From NCBI RefSeq assembly GCF_002198115.1, contig NZ_NGNR01000001.1:434001-498000 (forward strand): a stretch of 64,000 nucleotides of DNA, read 5' to 3'. Below, piece after piece: positions 17,299 through 27,944 of this stretch (its first letter is position 1; each line of letters opens with the position of its first letter). The notes under the pieces are model-generated. The model made no database searches, had not been told where the DNA came from, and saw nothing but the letters and a program-made list of their open reading frames with translations. A program made the position numbers and the translations under genes. The DNA comes from Robiginitalea sediminis. Lineage in GTDB: Bacteria > Bacteroidota > Bacteroidia > Flavobacteriales > Flavobacteriaceae.

Positions 17299-18288
17299 AT
17301 GAAAGTTGCCGTGGTAGGTGCCACCGGGATGGTAGGCGCCGTAATGTTAAGAGTCCTTGAGGAACGCGATTTCCCTATGGACGAGCTATTGTTGGTCGCT
17401 TCCGAACGCTCTGTGGGCAAAACCCTTCCGTTCCGCGGGGAGGAGATTGCAGTGATTGGCCTGGAGGAGGCAGTATCCCGCCGTCCGGACATCGCCATTT
17501 TTTCGGCGGGGGGCGACACCTCCCTGGAATGGGCGCCGAAATTCGCCGCTGTCGGTACCACGGTTATCGATAATTCATCGGCCTGGCGGATGGACCCTGA
17601 CAAAAAGCTCGTGGTCCCGGAGATTAACGCCCACACCCTGGGCAGGGACGACAAAATCATCGCCAACCCCAATTGCTCTACCATCCAGCTGGTGATGGTC
17701 CTGGCACCCCTGCACCGGAAATACCAGATGAAGCGGGTAGTGGTCTCCACCTATCAATCCGTTTCAGGCACAGGGGTTAAGGCGGTCCGGCAACTGGACA
17801 ATGAAATTGCCGGGGTAGAAGGCGAGCGTGCCTACCCCCACCCCATTAACCGCAATGCCCTGCCCCATTGCGACGTATTCCTGGAAAACGGCTACACCAA
17901 GGAGGAAATGAAACTGGCCCGTGAGCCCCAGAAAATCCTGGACGACCGCACCTTTTCGGTTACCGCAACCGCGGTGCGCATCCCCACTTCAGGGGGGCAC
18001 TCGGAATCGGTCAATATCGAATTCCACAACGATTTCGACCTGGCAGAAGTCCGGGACATCCTGGCAGGGACACCGGGGGTTGTCCTGCAGGACAACCCTT
18101 CGGAAAACCTGTACCCCATGCCGGTAACGGCCCATGACCGGGACGAGGTCTTTGTAGGGCGTATCCGCCGGGACGAAACGCAACGCAATTCCCTGAACCT
18201 GTGGATCGTGGCAGATAACCTCCGCAAGGGAGCGGCCACCAACGCCATCCAGATCGCGGAATACCTGCTGGCCCAGAACCTGGTCTGA
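17299..18288 (+). CDS. asd: Aspartate-semialdehyde dehydrogenase
   Basis: 329 residues. The NADP-binding loop GATGMVG (residues 7-13) and the catalytic Cys126 in NPNCSTIQLV are present. The SGTGVKAV and RIPTSGGHSE segments (the latter with the active-site His) follow in order. The enzyme reduces aspartyl phosphate to aspartate semialdehyde for lysine, threonine, methionine and diaminopimelate synthesis. The gene is flanked by a terminator on each side, so it looks monocistronic. Confidence 0.97.
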   Translation: MKVAVVGATGMVGAVMLRVLEERDFPMDELLLVASERSVGKTLPFRGEEIAVIGLEEAVSRRPDIAIFSAGGDTSLEWAPKFAAVGTTVIDNSSAWRMDPDKKLVVPEINAHTLGRDDKIIANPNCSTIQLVMVLAPLHRKYQMKRVVVSTYQSVSGTGVKAVRQLDNEIAGVEGERAYPHPINRNALPHCDVFLENGYTKEEMKLAREPQKILDDRTFSVTATAVRIPTSGGHSESVNIEFHNDFDLAEVRDILAGTPGVVLQDNPSENLYPMPVTAHDRDEVFVGRIRRDETQRNSLNLWIVADNLRKGAATNAIQIAEYLLAQNLV

Positions 18289-18310
18289 GTTTCCCAATCC
18301 AATCCATGAG

Positions 18311-18339
18311 CAGCCGCCGGACATCCGGCGGCTGTTTTT
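18311..18339 (+). terminator. Intrinsic terminator after asd
   Basis: CAGCCGCCGG (18311-18320) pairs perfectly with CCGGCGGCTG (18325-18334) over an ACAT loop, followed by TTTTTG. Confidence 0.9.
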
Positions 18340-18372
18340 GTCGTATTTTTGACGGACTAAAATGTCCGAATC

Positions 18373-20529
18373 ATGAAGCGCCTTTTTCTTCTGGCCGGCC
18401 CGGCACTGATCCTGTCGGCCTGTATGAATCAAAATTCCCAACCCATGGATATTGCCTACCCCGAAACGGCTAAAGTAGATACTGCAGACACCTATTTCGG
18501 TCAGGAGGTTCCCGACCCCTACCGCTGGCTCGAAGACGACCGCAGCCCGGAAACCGAGGCCTGGGTACGCAGCCAGAACGCCGTTACCTTTGGGTTTCTG
18601 GACCGAATCCCCTACCGGGAGGACCTTCGCAAAAGGCTGGAAACCCTTTGGAATTACGAAAAGTTGGGCACCCCGTTTAAAGAGGGTGGTTACACATATT
18701 TCTATAAAAACGACGGGCTGCAGAACCAGTATGTGCTCTATCGGAAAGCCTCTGAGGACAGCCCGGAGGAGGTATTCCTGGACCCGAACACCTTTTCGGA
18801 GGATGGCACGACGTCCCTGGCGGGCCTGAGCTTCACCAAAGACGGGAGCATGGTGGCCTATTCCATTTCCGAAGGGGGGAGCGACTGGCGTAAGATTATT
18901 GTGATGGATGCCGGGAGCCGCGAAATTGTGGAAGACACCCTGGTAGATGTAAAATTCAGCGGCATTTCCTGGAAAGGAAACGAAGGCTTCTATTACTCCA
19001 GCTACGACAAACCCAAAGGCAGCGAACTCTCTGCCAAAACCGACCAGCATAAGGTGTATTTCCACCGCTTGGGGCTGCCCCAGGCCCAGGACCAGTTGGT
19101 CTATGGCGGAACGGAATCGGAAAAGCACCGTTATGTAGGGGCCCGGGTTACCGAAGACCAGCAGTACCTGGTCCTGTCTGCCTCCAACACCACCTCGGGC
19201 AACAAACTCCTGCTGATGGACCTCAATGCCCCGGAAAAAGGCTTTGTCCCCATTGTAGACCATGAGGAATCCGACAGTTATATCATAGACAATGTGGGAT
19301 CCAAACTCTACATCGTCACCAACATGGATGCCCCGAACCAAAAAATCGTAACGGCTGATGCCTCACAACCGGAGCCTGAGCACTGGGTGGACTTTATCCC
19401 GGAAACCGAGCACGTGCTGAGCCCGGGCACCGGGGGCGGATACTTTTTTGCCGAATACATGGTAGATGCCATCTCCAAGGTCTTGCAGTACGATTACGAC
19501 GGCAACCTGGTCCGCGAGGTACCCCTGCCGGGCGTGGGCAGTGCTAACGGCTTCGGGGGCAAGAAAGAAGAGAAGGAATTTTACTTCTATTTCACGAACT
19601 ACAGCACCCCAGGCTCCTCCTATAAATACAACGTGGAAACCGGGCAGTACGAGCTGTACTGGAAACCGGAGATCGATTTCGATGCGGAAGCCTATGTCTC
19701 CGAACAGGTCTTCTATACCTCTAAAGACGGGACCCGCATCCCCATGATCATCACCTATAAAAAAGGGGTAGAGCGCAATGGCAAAAACCCCACCATCCTT
19801 TACGGGTACGGGGGCTTTAACGTGAGTCTCACCCCGAGTTTCAGCACCTCCAACGCCGTGTGGCTGGAGCAGGGCGGCATCTATGCCGTCCCGAATATCC
19901 GGGGCGGGGGCGAATACGGGAAGAAATGGCACGACGCCGGCACCCAGATGCAAAAACAAAACGTCTTCGACGATTTCATCGCTGCAGCAGAATACCTGAT
20001 TGAACAGGGGTACACCTCTTCCGAGTACCTGGCCATCCGCGGCGGATCCAACGGCGGGCTGCTGGTGGGCGCGGTAATGACGCAGCGGCCGGACCTGATG
20101 CGGGTAGCCCTGCCGGCTGTAGGGGTCCTGGATATGCTGCGCTACCACACCTTTACTGCTGGGGCCGGATGGTCCTACGACTACGGCACCTCTGAAGACA
20201 GCCCGGAAATGTTCGAATACCTGAAGGGGTATTCCCCCCTGCACAATCTGAAGGAAGGGACGGCCTACCCCGCCACCCTGGTGACCACTGCGGACCATGA
20301 CGACCGCGTCGTACCGGCCCACAGTTTTAAGTTTGCCGCCACCCTGCAGGAAAAACACGGTGGAGACAGCCCGGTGCTGATCCGAATTGAAACCAATGCG
20401 GGCCACGGGGCGGGAACCCCAATTAGCAAGACCATTGAACAGTATGCGGATCTCTTTGGGTTCACTTTTTACAATATGGGATTCGAACAACTCCCGAACC
20501 CGGCAGCGCTGAAGGAATTTAAAGACTGA
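18373..20529 (+). CDS. Prolyl oligopeptidase family protease (S9A), lipoprotein
   Basis: 718 residues. The N-terminal lipobox LILSAC (Cys17) predicts a lipid anchor, so the enzyme sits in the periplasm or outer membrane. A seven-bladed propeller covers about residues 85-455, and the alpha/beta-hydrolase domain follows. The triad is Ser559 (GGSNGG), Asp643 in the DHDDR motif, and His678 (NAGHGAG). It would cleave short proline-containing peptides. A perfect TATTTTTG box at 18343-18350 may drive it. Length and motif spacing match porcine and bacterial POP closely. Confidence 0.95.
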   Translation: MKRLFLLAGPALILSACMNQNSQPMDIAYPETAKVDTADTYFGQEVPDPYRWLEDDRSPETEAWVRSQNAVTFGFLDRIPYREDLRKRLETLWNYEKLGTPFKEGGYTYFYKNDGLQNQYVLYRKASEDSPEEVFLDPNTFSEDGTTSLAGLSFTKDGSMVAYSISEGGSDWRKIIVMDAGSREIVEDTLVDVKFSGISWKGNEGFYYSSYDKPKGSELSAKTDQHKVYFHRLGLPQAQDQLVYGGTESEKHRYVGARVTEDQQYLVLSASNTTSGNKLLLMDLNAPEKGFVPIVDHEESDSYIIDNVGSKLYIVTNMDAPNQKIVTADASQPEPEHWVDFIPETEHVLSPGTGGGYFFAEYMVDAISKVLQYDYDGNLVREVPLPGVGSANGFGGKKEEKEFYFYFTNYSTPGSSYKYNVETGQYELYWKPEIDFDAEAYVSEQVFYTSKDGTRIPMIITYKKGVERNGKNPTILYGYGGFNVSLTPSFSTSNAVWLEQGGIYAVPNIRGGGEYGKKWHDAGTQMQKQNVFDDFIAAAEYLIEQGYTSSEYLAIRGGSNGGLLVGAVMTQRPDLMRVALPAVGVLDMLRYHTFTAGAGWSYDYGTSEDSPEMFEYLKGYSPLHNLKEGTAYPATLVTTADHDDRVVPAHSFKFAATLQEKHGGDSPVLIRIETNAGHGAGTPISKTIEQYADLFGFTFYNMGFEQLPNPAALKEFKD

Positions 20530-20570
20530 TCCCCCCAAATCCGTTTCAGCAGAGACCGATTTTATATCCT

Positions 20571-21551
20571 ATGCTACAGGTAGACCAGGTTTCATTCGGT
20601 TACGACAATGCCCCGGTCCTGGAGGACATACAGTTCCATCTGGAGGCAGGGGAGCACCTGGCCGTGATGGGCGAAAGCGGATGCGGGAAAAGTACGCTTC
20701 TGAAACTCATCCATGGGGAACTCCCATTTGAACAGGGCAGCATCCGCTGGAAAGACCACGCCATCCTGGGGCCCGCCTTCAACCTGCTCCCCGGGGCCCC
20801 TTTTATGAAGTACCTGGCGCAGGATTTCGACCTGATGCCCTTTCTGAGTGTCTCAGAGAACATCCGAAAACACCTCAGCCTGAATGAGCCGGAGGCATCA
20901 GACCGGCGTGCGGAAGAACTTCTGGAGGTCATGGACCTGGCTCCTTACCGGGACCGGCAGGTCCGGTTCCTGAGCGGGGGCGAACAACAACGGGTAGCCC
21001 TGGCCCGGGTCCTGGCACAGAAACCGGAGCTGCTTTTGCTGGACGAGCCCTTCAGCCACATGGACCACTTCCGTAAAAACCAGATGCGGCAAGACCTCTT
21101 TGGCTGGCTCCGGAAGGAAGGCATTAGTTGCATTTGCGCCTCCCACGATTACAATGATGTGCTGCCCTTTGCCGACCGGATCATGGTCCTCAAGGCCGGG
21201 AAGATACTGGACCTGAGGCCTGCCCAGGAGATGTTCCAGCAGCCGGCAAGGCACTATACTGCTTCCCTGTTGGGCGATGCCAACCTCATCCCGGTACAGG
21301 TACTGAAATCCTACGCGACTACCACCCATCGGATCGTGGTCTATGCCCACGAACTCAAGGTCTCTGAAAAATCCGGATTTGGAGCAGAAGTCCTCCAGTC
21401 CTATTTCCTGGGCACGCATTTTCGGATCCAGGGGCGGTTAGAGGATGGTGGCAGTGACGTCTATTTCTACCATAGCGCCCCCCTGAAGGCCGGTAAGAAG
21501 GTGTTCCTGAACGTATCCCTGGAAACCATCAACAAGCGCCTGCCAATCTGA
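20571..21551 (+). CDS. ABC transporter ATP-binding protein
   Basis: 326 residues. Walker A is GESGCGKST (34-42), the signature is LSGGEQQRVALARVL (about 136-150), and Walker B is ELLLLDEPF, followed by the H-loop CASHDY. The extra C-terminal 100 residues resemble the TOBE-like regulatory tail of Fe/sulfate/molybdate-type importers. No permease or binding protein lies beside it, so the partner must be elsewhere or the protein has a non-transport role. It is separated from the peptidase by 41 bases in the same direction. Confidence 0.85.
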   Translation: MLQVDQVSFGYDNAPVLEDIQFHLEAGEHLAVMGESGCGKSTLLKLIHGELPFEQGSIRWKDHAILGPAFNLLPGAPFMKYLAQDFDLMPFLSVSENIRKHLSLNEPEASDRRAEELLEVMDLAPYRDRQVRFLSGGEQQRVALARVLAQKPELLLLDEPFSHMDHFRKNQMRQDLFGWLRKEGISCICASHDYNDVLPFADRIMVLKAGKILDLRPAQEMFQQPARHYTASLLGDANLIPVQVLKSYATTTHRIVVYAHELKVSEKSGFGAEVLQSYFLGTHFRIQGRLEDGGSDVYFYHSAPLKAGKKVFLNVSLETINKRLPI

Positions 21552-21555
21552 CCTG

Positions 21556-22881
21556 CTACCCCAGCAGGAGCGAACAGAGCCAAACGCCGGTAGCAGCCGT
21601 AAGCCCAATGAGCATGGTGCCGCTGCCAAAAAGCCGGTACCCCGTTTTCACATCCATCCCGCTCATTTGGGTCACCACCCAGAAAAAACTGTCGTTTGCA
21701 TGGGAAAATACCGAAGACCCGGCACCTAGGGCTACTACAGCCAGGGCCTTTCCGGTATCGGTATCCAGGCCCAGGGCGGGCATCAGGGGCAGCAGGATGG
21801 AAGCAGCTGTGATCAGGGCCACTGTAGAGGATCCCTGGGCGGTTTTCAGCGCGGCAGCCAACAGGAAGGGGAGCCAGATTCCCAGTTCGTACTGTGCCAG
21901 GCTCTGGCCCAGGGTCTCGGCAATGCCCGAGCGTTGCAAGACCGTGCCGAAAATACCGCCGGCACCGGTTATGAGGAGGATGGAAGCCGCACTCATAATG
22001 GCCTTCCCGACCCAGCCTCCTGAGGAGAGCATTTCCGAAGACAAACGGGCCGGAAGCAACAAGGAGAGCATCATCCCGATGAGCAGGGCAATTACCGGCT
22101 CCCCGAGAAAATCGACCAGTGCGATTATCCCTGTAATCTCGGTATCCCGGACCAGGGCAGATTTCAATACGATCAGCAGGATAGGGACCACAATGGGCAG
22201 GACGGATTTCAAAAACCCCGGAGGGCGGTGTGCCGGATGGGATGAAGGTACTTCAGCAGCCTCCTTTCCTGCATCCAGGGGGGTGCGCTGGGCGTACCTG
22301 CTGGCAAACAAAACCCCTGCTATCAGGGCGAGGAGGCTTATCGGGAAAGCGTAGAGGATTACCAGGCCCAGGTCTGCCCCCAGGATGCCGGCAGCCGCTA
22401 TGGGCCCGGGGGTGGGCGGAACCAGGGTGTGGGAAACCATAAGGCCCAGGCCCAGGGCAATAGCTGCCCCTGCCAAACTGATGCCTGCCTTGCGGCTCAG
22501 ACTTTTGGCAAGGGGATCGAGCAACATAAACCCGCTGTCGCAGAACACGGGGATGGAGACCACATACCCCAGGACTCCCATGGCCAGAGGGATGCGACGG
22601 CTTCCAATCCAGCGCAGCACCGTGGAGGCCAGGGTCCGTGCCCCACCACTGTGCTCCAGGAAGGCCCCTATGATCACCCCAAGGACAATTATGAGCCCGA
22701 TTTTACCCAGGGTACCTCCAAACCCCTCATTTACAGCCAGGATAAGCGCCCGGGGCTCCATCCCCGATAGGATCCCATAGCAAAGGGAAACCCCCAACAG
22801 GGCAAGGAAAGGGTGCAACCGGAGTTTGGTGGTCAGGACGATGATTACGACAACGGCCAGGAGGAGGTACAGGAGTTCCAT
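21556..22881 (-). CDS. GntP family permease (gluconate/H+ symporter type)
   Basis: 441 residues, about twelve hydrophobic segments, with no signal peptide. The family-typical start (LLYLLLAVVVIIVLTTKLRLHPFLALLG, residues 3 onward) and the motifs VPPTPGPIAAAGILGAD and SHANDSFFWVVTQMSGM are clear. GntP proteins import gluconate or related sugar acids such as fructuronate with protons. The substrate is not fixed by sequence. It converges on the ABC gene with four bases between stops. The next minus-strand gene, a DAO-type oxidase, ends 64 bases upstream. Confidence 0.92.
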   Translation of the reverse strand: MELLYLLLAVVVIIVLTTKLRLHPFLALLGVSLCYGILSGMEPRALILAVNEGFGGTLGKIGLIIVLGVIIGAFLEHSGGARTLASTVLRWIGSRRIPLAMGVLGYVVSIPVFCDSGFMLLDPLAKSLSRKAGISLAGAAIALGLGLMVSHTLVPPTPGPIAAAGILGADLGLVILYAFPISLLALIAGVLFASRYAQRTPLDAGKEAAEVPSSHPAHRPPGFLKSVLPIVVPILLIVLKSALVRDTEITGIIALVDFLGEPVIALLIGMMLSLLLPARLSSEMLSSGGWVGKAIMSAASILLITGAGGIFGTVLQRSGIAETLGQSLAQYELGIWLPFLLAAALKTAQGSSTVALITAASILLPLMPALGLDTDTGKALAVVALGAGSSVFSHANDSFFWVVTQMSGMDVKTGYRLFGSGTMLIGLTAATGVWLCSLLLG

Positions 22882-22945
22882 AGGGGTCGGGGTTGAGTCA
22901 GTAGTGCCCCTGTAATATCCGGAATTTGACGGGTTATGCCAAACC

Positions 22946-24070
22946 TCAGGCCTCTTCCAGGGCCAGTGCGGCGAGTTGTGTGCCCACTTCGCTGCCTATG
23001 GCAACCCCCATGCCCCCAAGCCGGACGCCGCAGCTTACACGGGCCGAGAGCCTACTGATGATGGGGCGCTTCTGGGGCCCCACCCCCATGATGCCGCTCC
23101 AGCGGCGCTCCACAATGGGGTTCTGGTCCGGGAGGATTACGGTTTCGAGGAGTTCCTCCAGGCGCTGCTGGATCAGCGTCGTCTGCCCGAAATTGGTGGT
23201 GGTTTCCCCTTCCTTGTCCAGGTTCCGCCCCCCGCCAAAGAGGACGCGATCTCCTACATTGCGGAAGTAATAATACCCCGCATCCAGGTGGAAACACCCG
23301 CGAATTTTCAGGTTGGGCATGGGGCGGGTAATCAGGACCTGTGCCCGAGCAGGCTTCAGTTCGAGGGAGGCCATTTCCCCTGCAAAGCCATTGGTGGCCA
23401 ACAGGAGCTGGCGGGTCTGGAAGGAAAACCCGGGGGTTTGCACCTGTACCGCGTTCCCGGCATCCTCAAAAGCCAAAACCTCCAGGCCGCTCAGAACCTC
23501 TACTCCTTCTCGTCTGAGGAGGGACAGGAGGGCCTTCATGGTCTTCCCGGTATCGATCTGGCCCTCGTGGGGCTGGAGCACGAGCTGCGGCATGATCCCG
23601 GCCATACCAAAGGAATTGGGCCGGGTTTCGAAGGCATCTGCCCCGAAAACGGGCTTTAGCAGGGTATTAATCCGGGACATCTGGTCCAGGGCGGCTTCCT
23701 GCTGGGCCTTCCCGCCCTCTGGAAATACTTCATAGCCCCCCAGCTGCTGATACCCCAGGGCCGCATCCCCAAGTCGTTCCCGCAACAGGCGGATACCCCG
23801 GTAGCGCTGGGCCACAAGGGTAGCTACTTCGTCTTCGGAATGGGATTGGAGGTCCTCCAGAATCTCGGTAAGGCTGCCGAAACAGGCAAATCCGGCATTT
23901 TTGGTGCTCGCACCCTGGGGCAGGACCCCCCGCTCCAGGACCAGGACGCGGGCGCCGGGATCCTTCCTTTTGAGCTCCAGGGCACAAGAGAGGCCCGTTA
24001 TCCCGCTGCCCACCACACAGTAGTCGACATCGGAAAACCAGGATGCGTATTCCCAGTGGCTGAGCTCCAT
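22946..24070 (-). CDS. FAD-dependent oxidoreductase (DAO / glycine-oxidase-like)
   Basis: 374 residues. The FAD-binding GxGxxG motif is DYCVVGSGITGLSCALELKR (residues 16-35), followed by the acidic end of the second strand (VLVLERG). A DAO-type substrate domain follows. The C-terminal RRWSGIMGVGPQKRPII and GVRLGGMGVAIG segments complete the FAD site. It likely oxidises an amine or amino acid. It lies 17 bases after accC in the same direction, so it may be transcribed with the fatty-acid genes, which would be unexpected metabolically. Confidence 0.85.
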   Translation of the reverse strand: MELSHWEYASWFSDVDYCVVGSGITGLSCALELKRKDPGARVLVLERGVLPQGASTKNAGFACFGSLTEILEDLQSHSEDEVATLVAQRYRGIRLLRERLGDAALGYQQLGGYEVFPEGGKAQQEAALDQMSRINTLLKPVFGADAFETRPNSFGMAGIMPQLVLQPHEGQIDTGKTMKALLSLLRREGVEVLSGLEVLAFEDAGNAVQVQTPGFSFQTRQLLLATNGFAGEMASLELKPARAQVLITRPMPNLKIRGCFHLDAGYYYFRNVGDRVLFGGGRNLDKEGETTTNFGQTTLIQQRLEELLETVILPDQNPIVERRWSGIMGVGPQKRPIISRLSARVSCGVRLGGMGVAIGSEVGTQLAALALEEA

Positions 24071-24087
24071 AAAGGGTGAAATACAGG

Positions 24088-25440
24088 CTAGGCTTCGGCC
24101 TCGGGCTTCAGCTCAAAGTCCTCCATAAACTTGGTGGTATAGTTCCCCGCGAGATAGTCCGGGTGCTCCATGAGCTGCCGGTGGAAGGGGATGGTGGTCT
24201 TGATCCCCTCAATAACGAACTCGTCCAGGGCCCGCTTCATCTTGTTGATGGCCTCCTCCCGGGTCTGGGCCGTAGTGATGAGCTTGGCAATCATGGAGTC
24301 GTAGTTGGGGGGGATCACATATCCGCTGTAGACATGCGTATCGAGCCGCACCCCATGACCCCCTGGTGTATGCAGGGTGGTGATCCTTCCCGGGGAGGGA
24401 CGGAAATCGTTATACGGGTCCTCGGCGTTAATACGGCACTCGATGGAATGCAGGTTAGGCGTATAGTTCTTCCCGGAAATAGGGACGCCTCCGGCTACAA
24501 GGATTTGTTCGCGGATCAGGTCGTAGTCTATCACCTGTTCGGTAATCGGGTGTTCTACCTGTATCCGGGTGTTCATCTCCATAAAGTAGAAATTCCGGTG
24601 CTTGTCCACCAGGAATTCCACAGTCCCTGCACCCTCGTACTTGATGTACTCCGCCGCCTTTACCGCAGCCTTGCCCATTTCATCCCGGAGCTTGTCCGTC
24701 ATAAAGGGGGAAGGCGTTTCCTCGGTGAGTTTCTGGTGGCGTCGCTGGATGGAACAATCGCGCTCGGAAAGGTGACAAGCCTTCCCGAACTGGTCTCCGA
24801 TAACCTGGATTTCGATATGGCGGGGTTCCTCGATAAGCTTTTCCATATACATCCCCCCGTTGCCAAAAGCGGCCTCGGCTTCCTTGACCGCACTCTCGAA
24901 ATTCCTGGCCAGATCTTCCTCTTTCCAGATGGCGCGCATACCCTTTCCGCCACCTCCCGCAGTTGCCTTAATCATGACCGGGTACCCCATTTTCTTGGCC
25001 ACTTTCCGGGCGTGGTCCAGGTCTTTGAGCAGGCCATCGGAGCCGGGGATGGTGGGAACGCCTGCTTCCTTCATGGTAGCTTTGGCCGTGGCCTTGTCCC
25101 CCATACGCTCAATCTGGTCGCCAGTAGCCCCGATGAACTTGATGTCGTGTTCGGCACAGATCCTGGAGAACTTCGCGTTCTCGGAGAGAAAACCGTACCC
25201 CGGGTGGATGGCATCCGCATTGGTGATTTCCGCGGCAGCGATAATGTTGGGGATCTTCAGGTAGGATTGGTTGCTGGGCGCCGGTCCGATACATACGGCT
25301 TCGTCTGCAAAACGCACGTGCAGGCTTTCCTCGTCTGCCTTGGAGTAAACGGCAACGGTCTTGATGCCCATCTCCTTACAGGTCCTAATGATGCGCAAAG
25401 CGATTTCGCCCCGGTTGGCGATCAGTATTTTCTTGAACAT
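24088..25440 (-). CDS. accC: Acetyl-CoA carboxylase, biotin carboxylase subunit
   Basis: 450 residues of the ATP-grasp biotin carboxylase. The start [19 protein letters not shown], the glycine-rich GGGGKGMR loop, the [11 protein letters not shown] motif and the C-terminal region are all intact. It carboxylates the biotin on AccB with bicarbonate and ATP in the first step of fatty-acid synthesis. It follows accB by 65 bases. That gap holds a short GGGAC-CC-GTCCC hairpin, and the two genes read as one operon with fabH. Confidence 0.97.
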   Translation of the reverse strand: MFKKILIANRGEIALRIIRTCKEMGIKTVAVYSKADEESLHVRFADEAVCIGPAPSNQSYLKIPNIIAAAEITNADAIHPGYGFLSENAKFSRICAEHDIKFIGATGDQIERMGDKATAKATMKEAGVPTIPGSDGLLKDLDHARKVAKKMGYPVMIKATAGGGGKGMRAIWKEEDLARNFESAVKEAEAAFGNGGMYMEKLIEEPRHIEIQVIGDQFGKACHLSERDCSIQRRHQKLTEETPSPFMTDKLRDEMGKAAVKAAEYIKYEGAGTVEFLVDKHRNFYFMEMNTRIQVEHPITEQVIDYDLIREQILVAGGVPISGKNYTPNLHSIECRINAEDPYNDFRPSPGRITTLHTPGGHGVRLDTHVYSGYVIPPNYDSMIAKLITTAQTREEAINKMKRALDEFVIEGIKTTIPFHRQLMEHPDYLAGNYTTKFMEDFELKPEAEA

Positions 25441-25505
25441 GATGCGTGTCTTGGCTGTTGTGATACAATCTATTCCCGAAGGGACGGGTCCCGCAGGCGC
25501 GAAGC

Positions 25506-25994
25506 CTAGGACGGGTCGATCAGGAAAAGGGGCTGGTCGAATTCCACCGGTGAAGAGTCCTCTACCAGGACTTTTACCACCTTGCCGGAAACTTCGGATT
25601 CGATGTCGTTAAAGAGCTTCATGGCCTCTATAACACAAAGTACGTCTCCCTTGGCGATGGTGTCCCCAACTTCCACGAAAGAAGGTTTGTCCGGGGCGGG
25701 CTTGCGGTAGAAGGTCCCGATAATGGGAGACTTGATGGTGATGTACTTGGAATCTTCCTCCTCTTTTTTGGGAGCAGCCGCTTCCGGGGCCGGGGCGGCA
25801 GGCGCCTGGGGCATGGGTGCGGCGGCAGGCATCCCCTGCGCCACGGGAACGTGCTGGACGATGGTGGTCTCGCCTTCCCTGCCTGTACCTCCCGTGCGGA
25901 TAGTGATCTTGAGGTCCTCCGTTTCCAGCTTCACTTCGCTGGCTCCGGACTTGGCCACGAATTTGATCAGGCTCTGAATTTCTTTAATATCCAT
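25506..25994 (-). CDS. accB: Acetyl-CoA carboxylase, biotin carboxyl carrier protein
   Basis: 162 residues. The biotinylated lysine is Lys126 in [14 protein letters not shown]. An Ala/Pro-rich flexible linker runs from about residue 55 to 80, as usual for BCCP, and the [24 protein letters not shown] region gives the barrel strands. It carries the carboxyl group between AccC and the carboxyltransferase. It lies 28 bases after fabH. Confidence 0.96.
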   Translation of the reverse strand: MDIKEIQSLIKFVAKSGASEVKLETEDLKITIRTGGTGREGETTIVQHVPVAQGMPAAAPMPQAPAAPAPEAAAPKKEEEDSKYITIKSPIIGTFYRKPAPDKPSFVEVGDTIAKGDVLCVIEAMKLFNDIESEVSGKVVKVLVEDSSPVEFDQPLFLIDPS

Positions 25995-26022
25995 GGGTCT
26001 CGCTTTAGTTTGATGTTGTCAG

Positions 26023-27018
26023 TTAAGAATCATAGGCCCAGGTGAGGTAAATGGCTCCCCAGGTAAACCCACCGCCAAATGCGGCAAAAACAAGTTTATC
26101 TCCTTTCTTGAGTTGTTTCTCATAATCGTGGAGGAGCAGTGGCAAGGTAGCCGAAGTGGTATTGCCGTACTGCTCAATATTCATCATTACTTTGGAATGT
26201 TCCAGCCCCATACGGTTTGCTGTGGCGTCGATAATCCGCTTGTTGGCCTGGTGGGGGACCAGCCAGTTCACATCGTCGTGGTCCAGGTTATTGCGCTCCA
26301 TGATCTTGGCGGCCACATCGGCCATGTTGCTCACGGCAAACTTGAAAACGGATTTCCCGTCCTGGTACACGAAGTGCTTCTTATCCCGTACCGTTTCCTC
26401 GGAAGCGGGCAGGATGCTGCCCCCGGCTTCAATTTTCAGGAATTCGCGGCCTTTTCCGTCGGAGCGCAGGTACTCGTCCTGCAGGCCATACCCCTCCTCG
26501 GAGGGCTCAAAAAGCACGGCGCCGGCACCGTCCCCGAAAATAATACAGGTGGTCCGGTCTTTATAGTCGATTATGGAAGACATCTTGTCTGCCCCAATGA
26601 GCAATACCTTTTTGTACCGGCCGGATTCGATATACCGGGCGGCCGAAGACATGCCATAGAGGAAGTTGGAACAGGCCGCCTGCATGTCGTAGGCAAAGGC
26701 ATTGACCGCACCAATCTCGGCAGCCACATAGACGGCGGTTGAAGCAACCGGCATGTCAGGAGTGGCCGTTCCCACCAAAACCAGGTCGATTTCCGCGGGG
26801 TCCAGGTTGCGCTTGCGCAGCAGGTCTTCCGCCGCCTTGATAGCGAGGTAGGAGGTCCCCTTCCCCTCGTCTTTAAGGATGCGGCGCTCCTTGATGCCGG
26901 TGCGCGTGGTTATCCATTCGTCCGTGGTATCTACCATGGTTTCCAGAATGGAATTGGTCAGTTTGTAGTCCGGAACATATGCCCCTACAGCGGTAATCGC
27001 TGCCGTAATACTACTCAT
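26023..27018 (-). CDS. fabH: Beta-ketoacyl-[acyl-carrier-protein] synthase III
   Basis: 331 residues. The catalytic triad is Cys116 (MQAACSNFLYG), His256 (VPHQANKRII) and Asn286 (QYGNTTSAT). It condenses a short acyl-CoA with malonyl-ACP to start fatty-acid elongation, and in this phylum it prefers branched primers. It heads the fabH-accB-accC run. A terminator lies between it and rpmF, and a TAATTTTC box near 27075 (minus strand) is a possible own promoter. Confidence 0.96.
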   Translation of the reverse strand: MSSITAAITAVGAYVPDYKLTNSILETMVDTTDEWITTRTGIKERRILKDEGKGTSYLAIKAAEDLLRKRNLDPAEIDLVLVGTATPDMPVASTAVYVAAEIGAVNAFAYDMQAACSNFLYGMSSAARYIESGRYKKVLLIGADKMSSIIDYKDRTTCIIFGDGAGAVLFEPSEEGYGLQDEYLRSDGKGREFLKIEAGGSILPASEETVRDKKHFVYQDGKSVFKFAVSNMADVAAKIMERNNLDHDDVNWLVPHQANKRIIDATANRMGLEHSKVMMNIEQYGNTTSATLPLLLHDYEKQLKKGDKLVFAAFGGGFTWGAIYLTWAYDS

Positions 27019-27131
27019 TACGTCGTTCGTTTTGGTGCAGAAACCTGCAAAAAGGCCTCAAAATTGGTGAAAATTAAGGATTATTTGGCACATTCTTCCC
27101 AAAAATCCCAGGCCTGCTGGAAACAGGCCAT

Positions 27132-27162
27132 AAAAAAACTCCCACAACAGCGGCGGGAGTTT
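27132..27162 (-). terminator. Intrinsic terminator after rpmF
   Basis: On the minus strand AAACTCCC pairs with GGGAGTTT over an eleven-base loop, and the T-run TTTTTTT follows. It ends the yceD-rpmF transcript before fabH. Confidence 0.85.
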
Positions 27163-27180
27163 GGTTCGGTGTGCGTCGGG

Positions 27181-27378
27181 TTAGACCGCGGCCTCTCCGG
27201 TCTTGTCGACCAGGACCTGGCCCCTGTAGTACAGTTTCCCCTCGTGCCAATGCGCCCTGTGGAACAGGTGCACTTCCCCGGTTGCGGGATCCTTGGCAAG
27301 CGTGGGGGCAGCAGCCTTATAATGCGTGCGCCGCTTGTCCCTGCGCGTCTTGGAGGTTTTGCGTTTAGGATGTGCCAT
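27181..27378 (-). CDS. rpmF: 50S ribosomal protein L32
   Basis: 65 residues, starting [20 protein letters not shown], with the basic N-terminal half typical of L32. The C-terminal half lacks the CxxC zinc pairs found in the C-plus form, so this is the zinc-independent (C-minus) type. It is a small subunit of the 50S particle near the peptidyl transferase region. It lies three bases after the DUF177 gene, the usual yceD-rpmF pairing. Confidence 0.97.
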   Translation of the reverse strand: MAHPKRKTSKTRRDKRRTHYKAAAPTLAKDPATGEVHLFHRAHWHEGKLYYRGQVLVDKTGEAAV

Positions 27379-27381
27379 GCT

Positions 27382-27918
27382 CTATTGTTTTTTGTCCGTT
27401 AGTAAATTTCGTAAGGCGTCCCATCGGGGATCCGTTGTGTCCGTTTCTGATTCTCCGGCTTTGGGCTGCAGCTGTTGGAGCCGCTCGAGGACATCGCTTT
27501 TCAGCGATCCGTCGGCTACCCCGGGGTGGATGCGCCTAGAAGGGACGGCCAGCACCAGCATCTCATAGATATACTGGGCAATGTTCAGCTGGTGTTCCCC
27601 GTGGGGGAGTACCAGTACCTCGTCGTTCTCATCGTTATAGGCTTCCCCAAACTTCACGACAAGGTCCAAAGAACCGGCTACCGGCTGGTCGAAAGGCTCG
27701 TTGGTGAGGTCGCAGGCTACATTTACAGTGCCCTTTGCGCTCATTTCGAGCTCCAGCATGGTGTTCATCTTATCCAGGACAACGGCCACTTCAAGGTTGG
27801 CCCCGTTGAATTCCTCATACCCGAAAACCTCAAAGAACGCAGCATCAATATGATATTCAAACTGATGCTTCCCCAGCTTCAAACCTGAAAAAGGAATATC
27901 AAAATCCTTAATCTTCAT
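27382..27918 (-). CDS. DUF177 / YceD family protein
   Basis: 178 residues with the YceD fold. The conserved VACDLTNEPFDQPV segment (about residues 67-80) is the family's ACxLTxE signature region. YceD is linked to 23S rRNA or ribosome assembly in bacteria and plants, and is nearly always next to rpmF, as here. Its direct role is not settled. It is transcribed from the strong promoter at 27945-27974. Confidence 0.88.
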   Translation of the reverse strand: MKIKDFDIPFSGLKLGKHQFEYHIDAAFFEVFGYEEFNGANLEVAVVLDKMNTMLELEMSAKGTVNVACDLTNEPFDQPVAGSLDLVVKFGEAYNDENDEVLVLPHGEHQLNIAQYIYEMLVLAVPSRRIHPGVADGSLKSDVLERLQQLQPKAGESETDTTDPRWDALRNLLTDKKQ

Positions 27919-27944
27919 CCTTCAATCCTTTCGCTTAGGGCCCG

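Noticed and set aside
24076-25509. Long open frame on the plus strand opposite accC (477 codons)
   Set aside because: It lies wholly opposite a clear biotin carboxylase and has no motif; high GC content favours open antisense frames here. Similar antisense frames oppose the tricorn-like gene (50705-52600), the prolyl oligopeptidase (17989-19341 and 19363-20538) and others.
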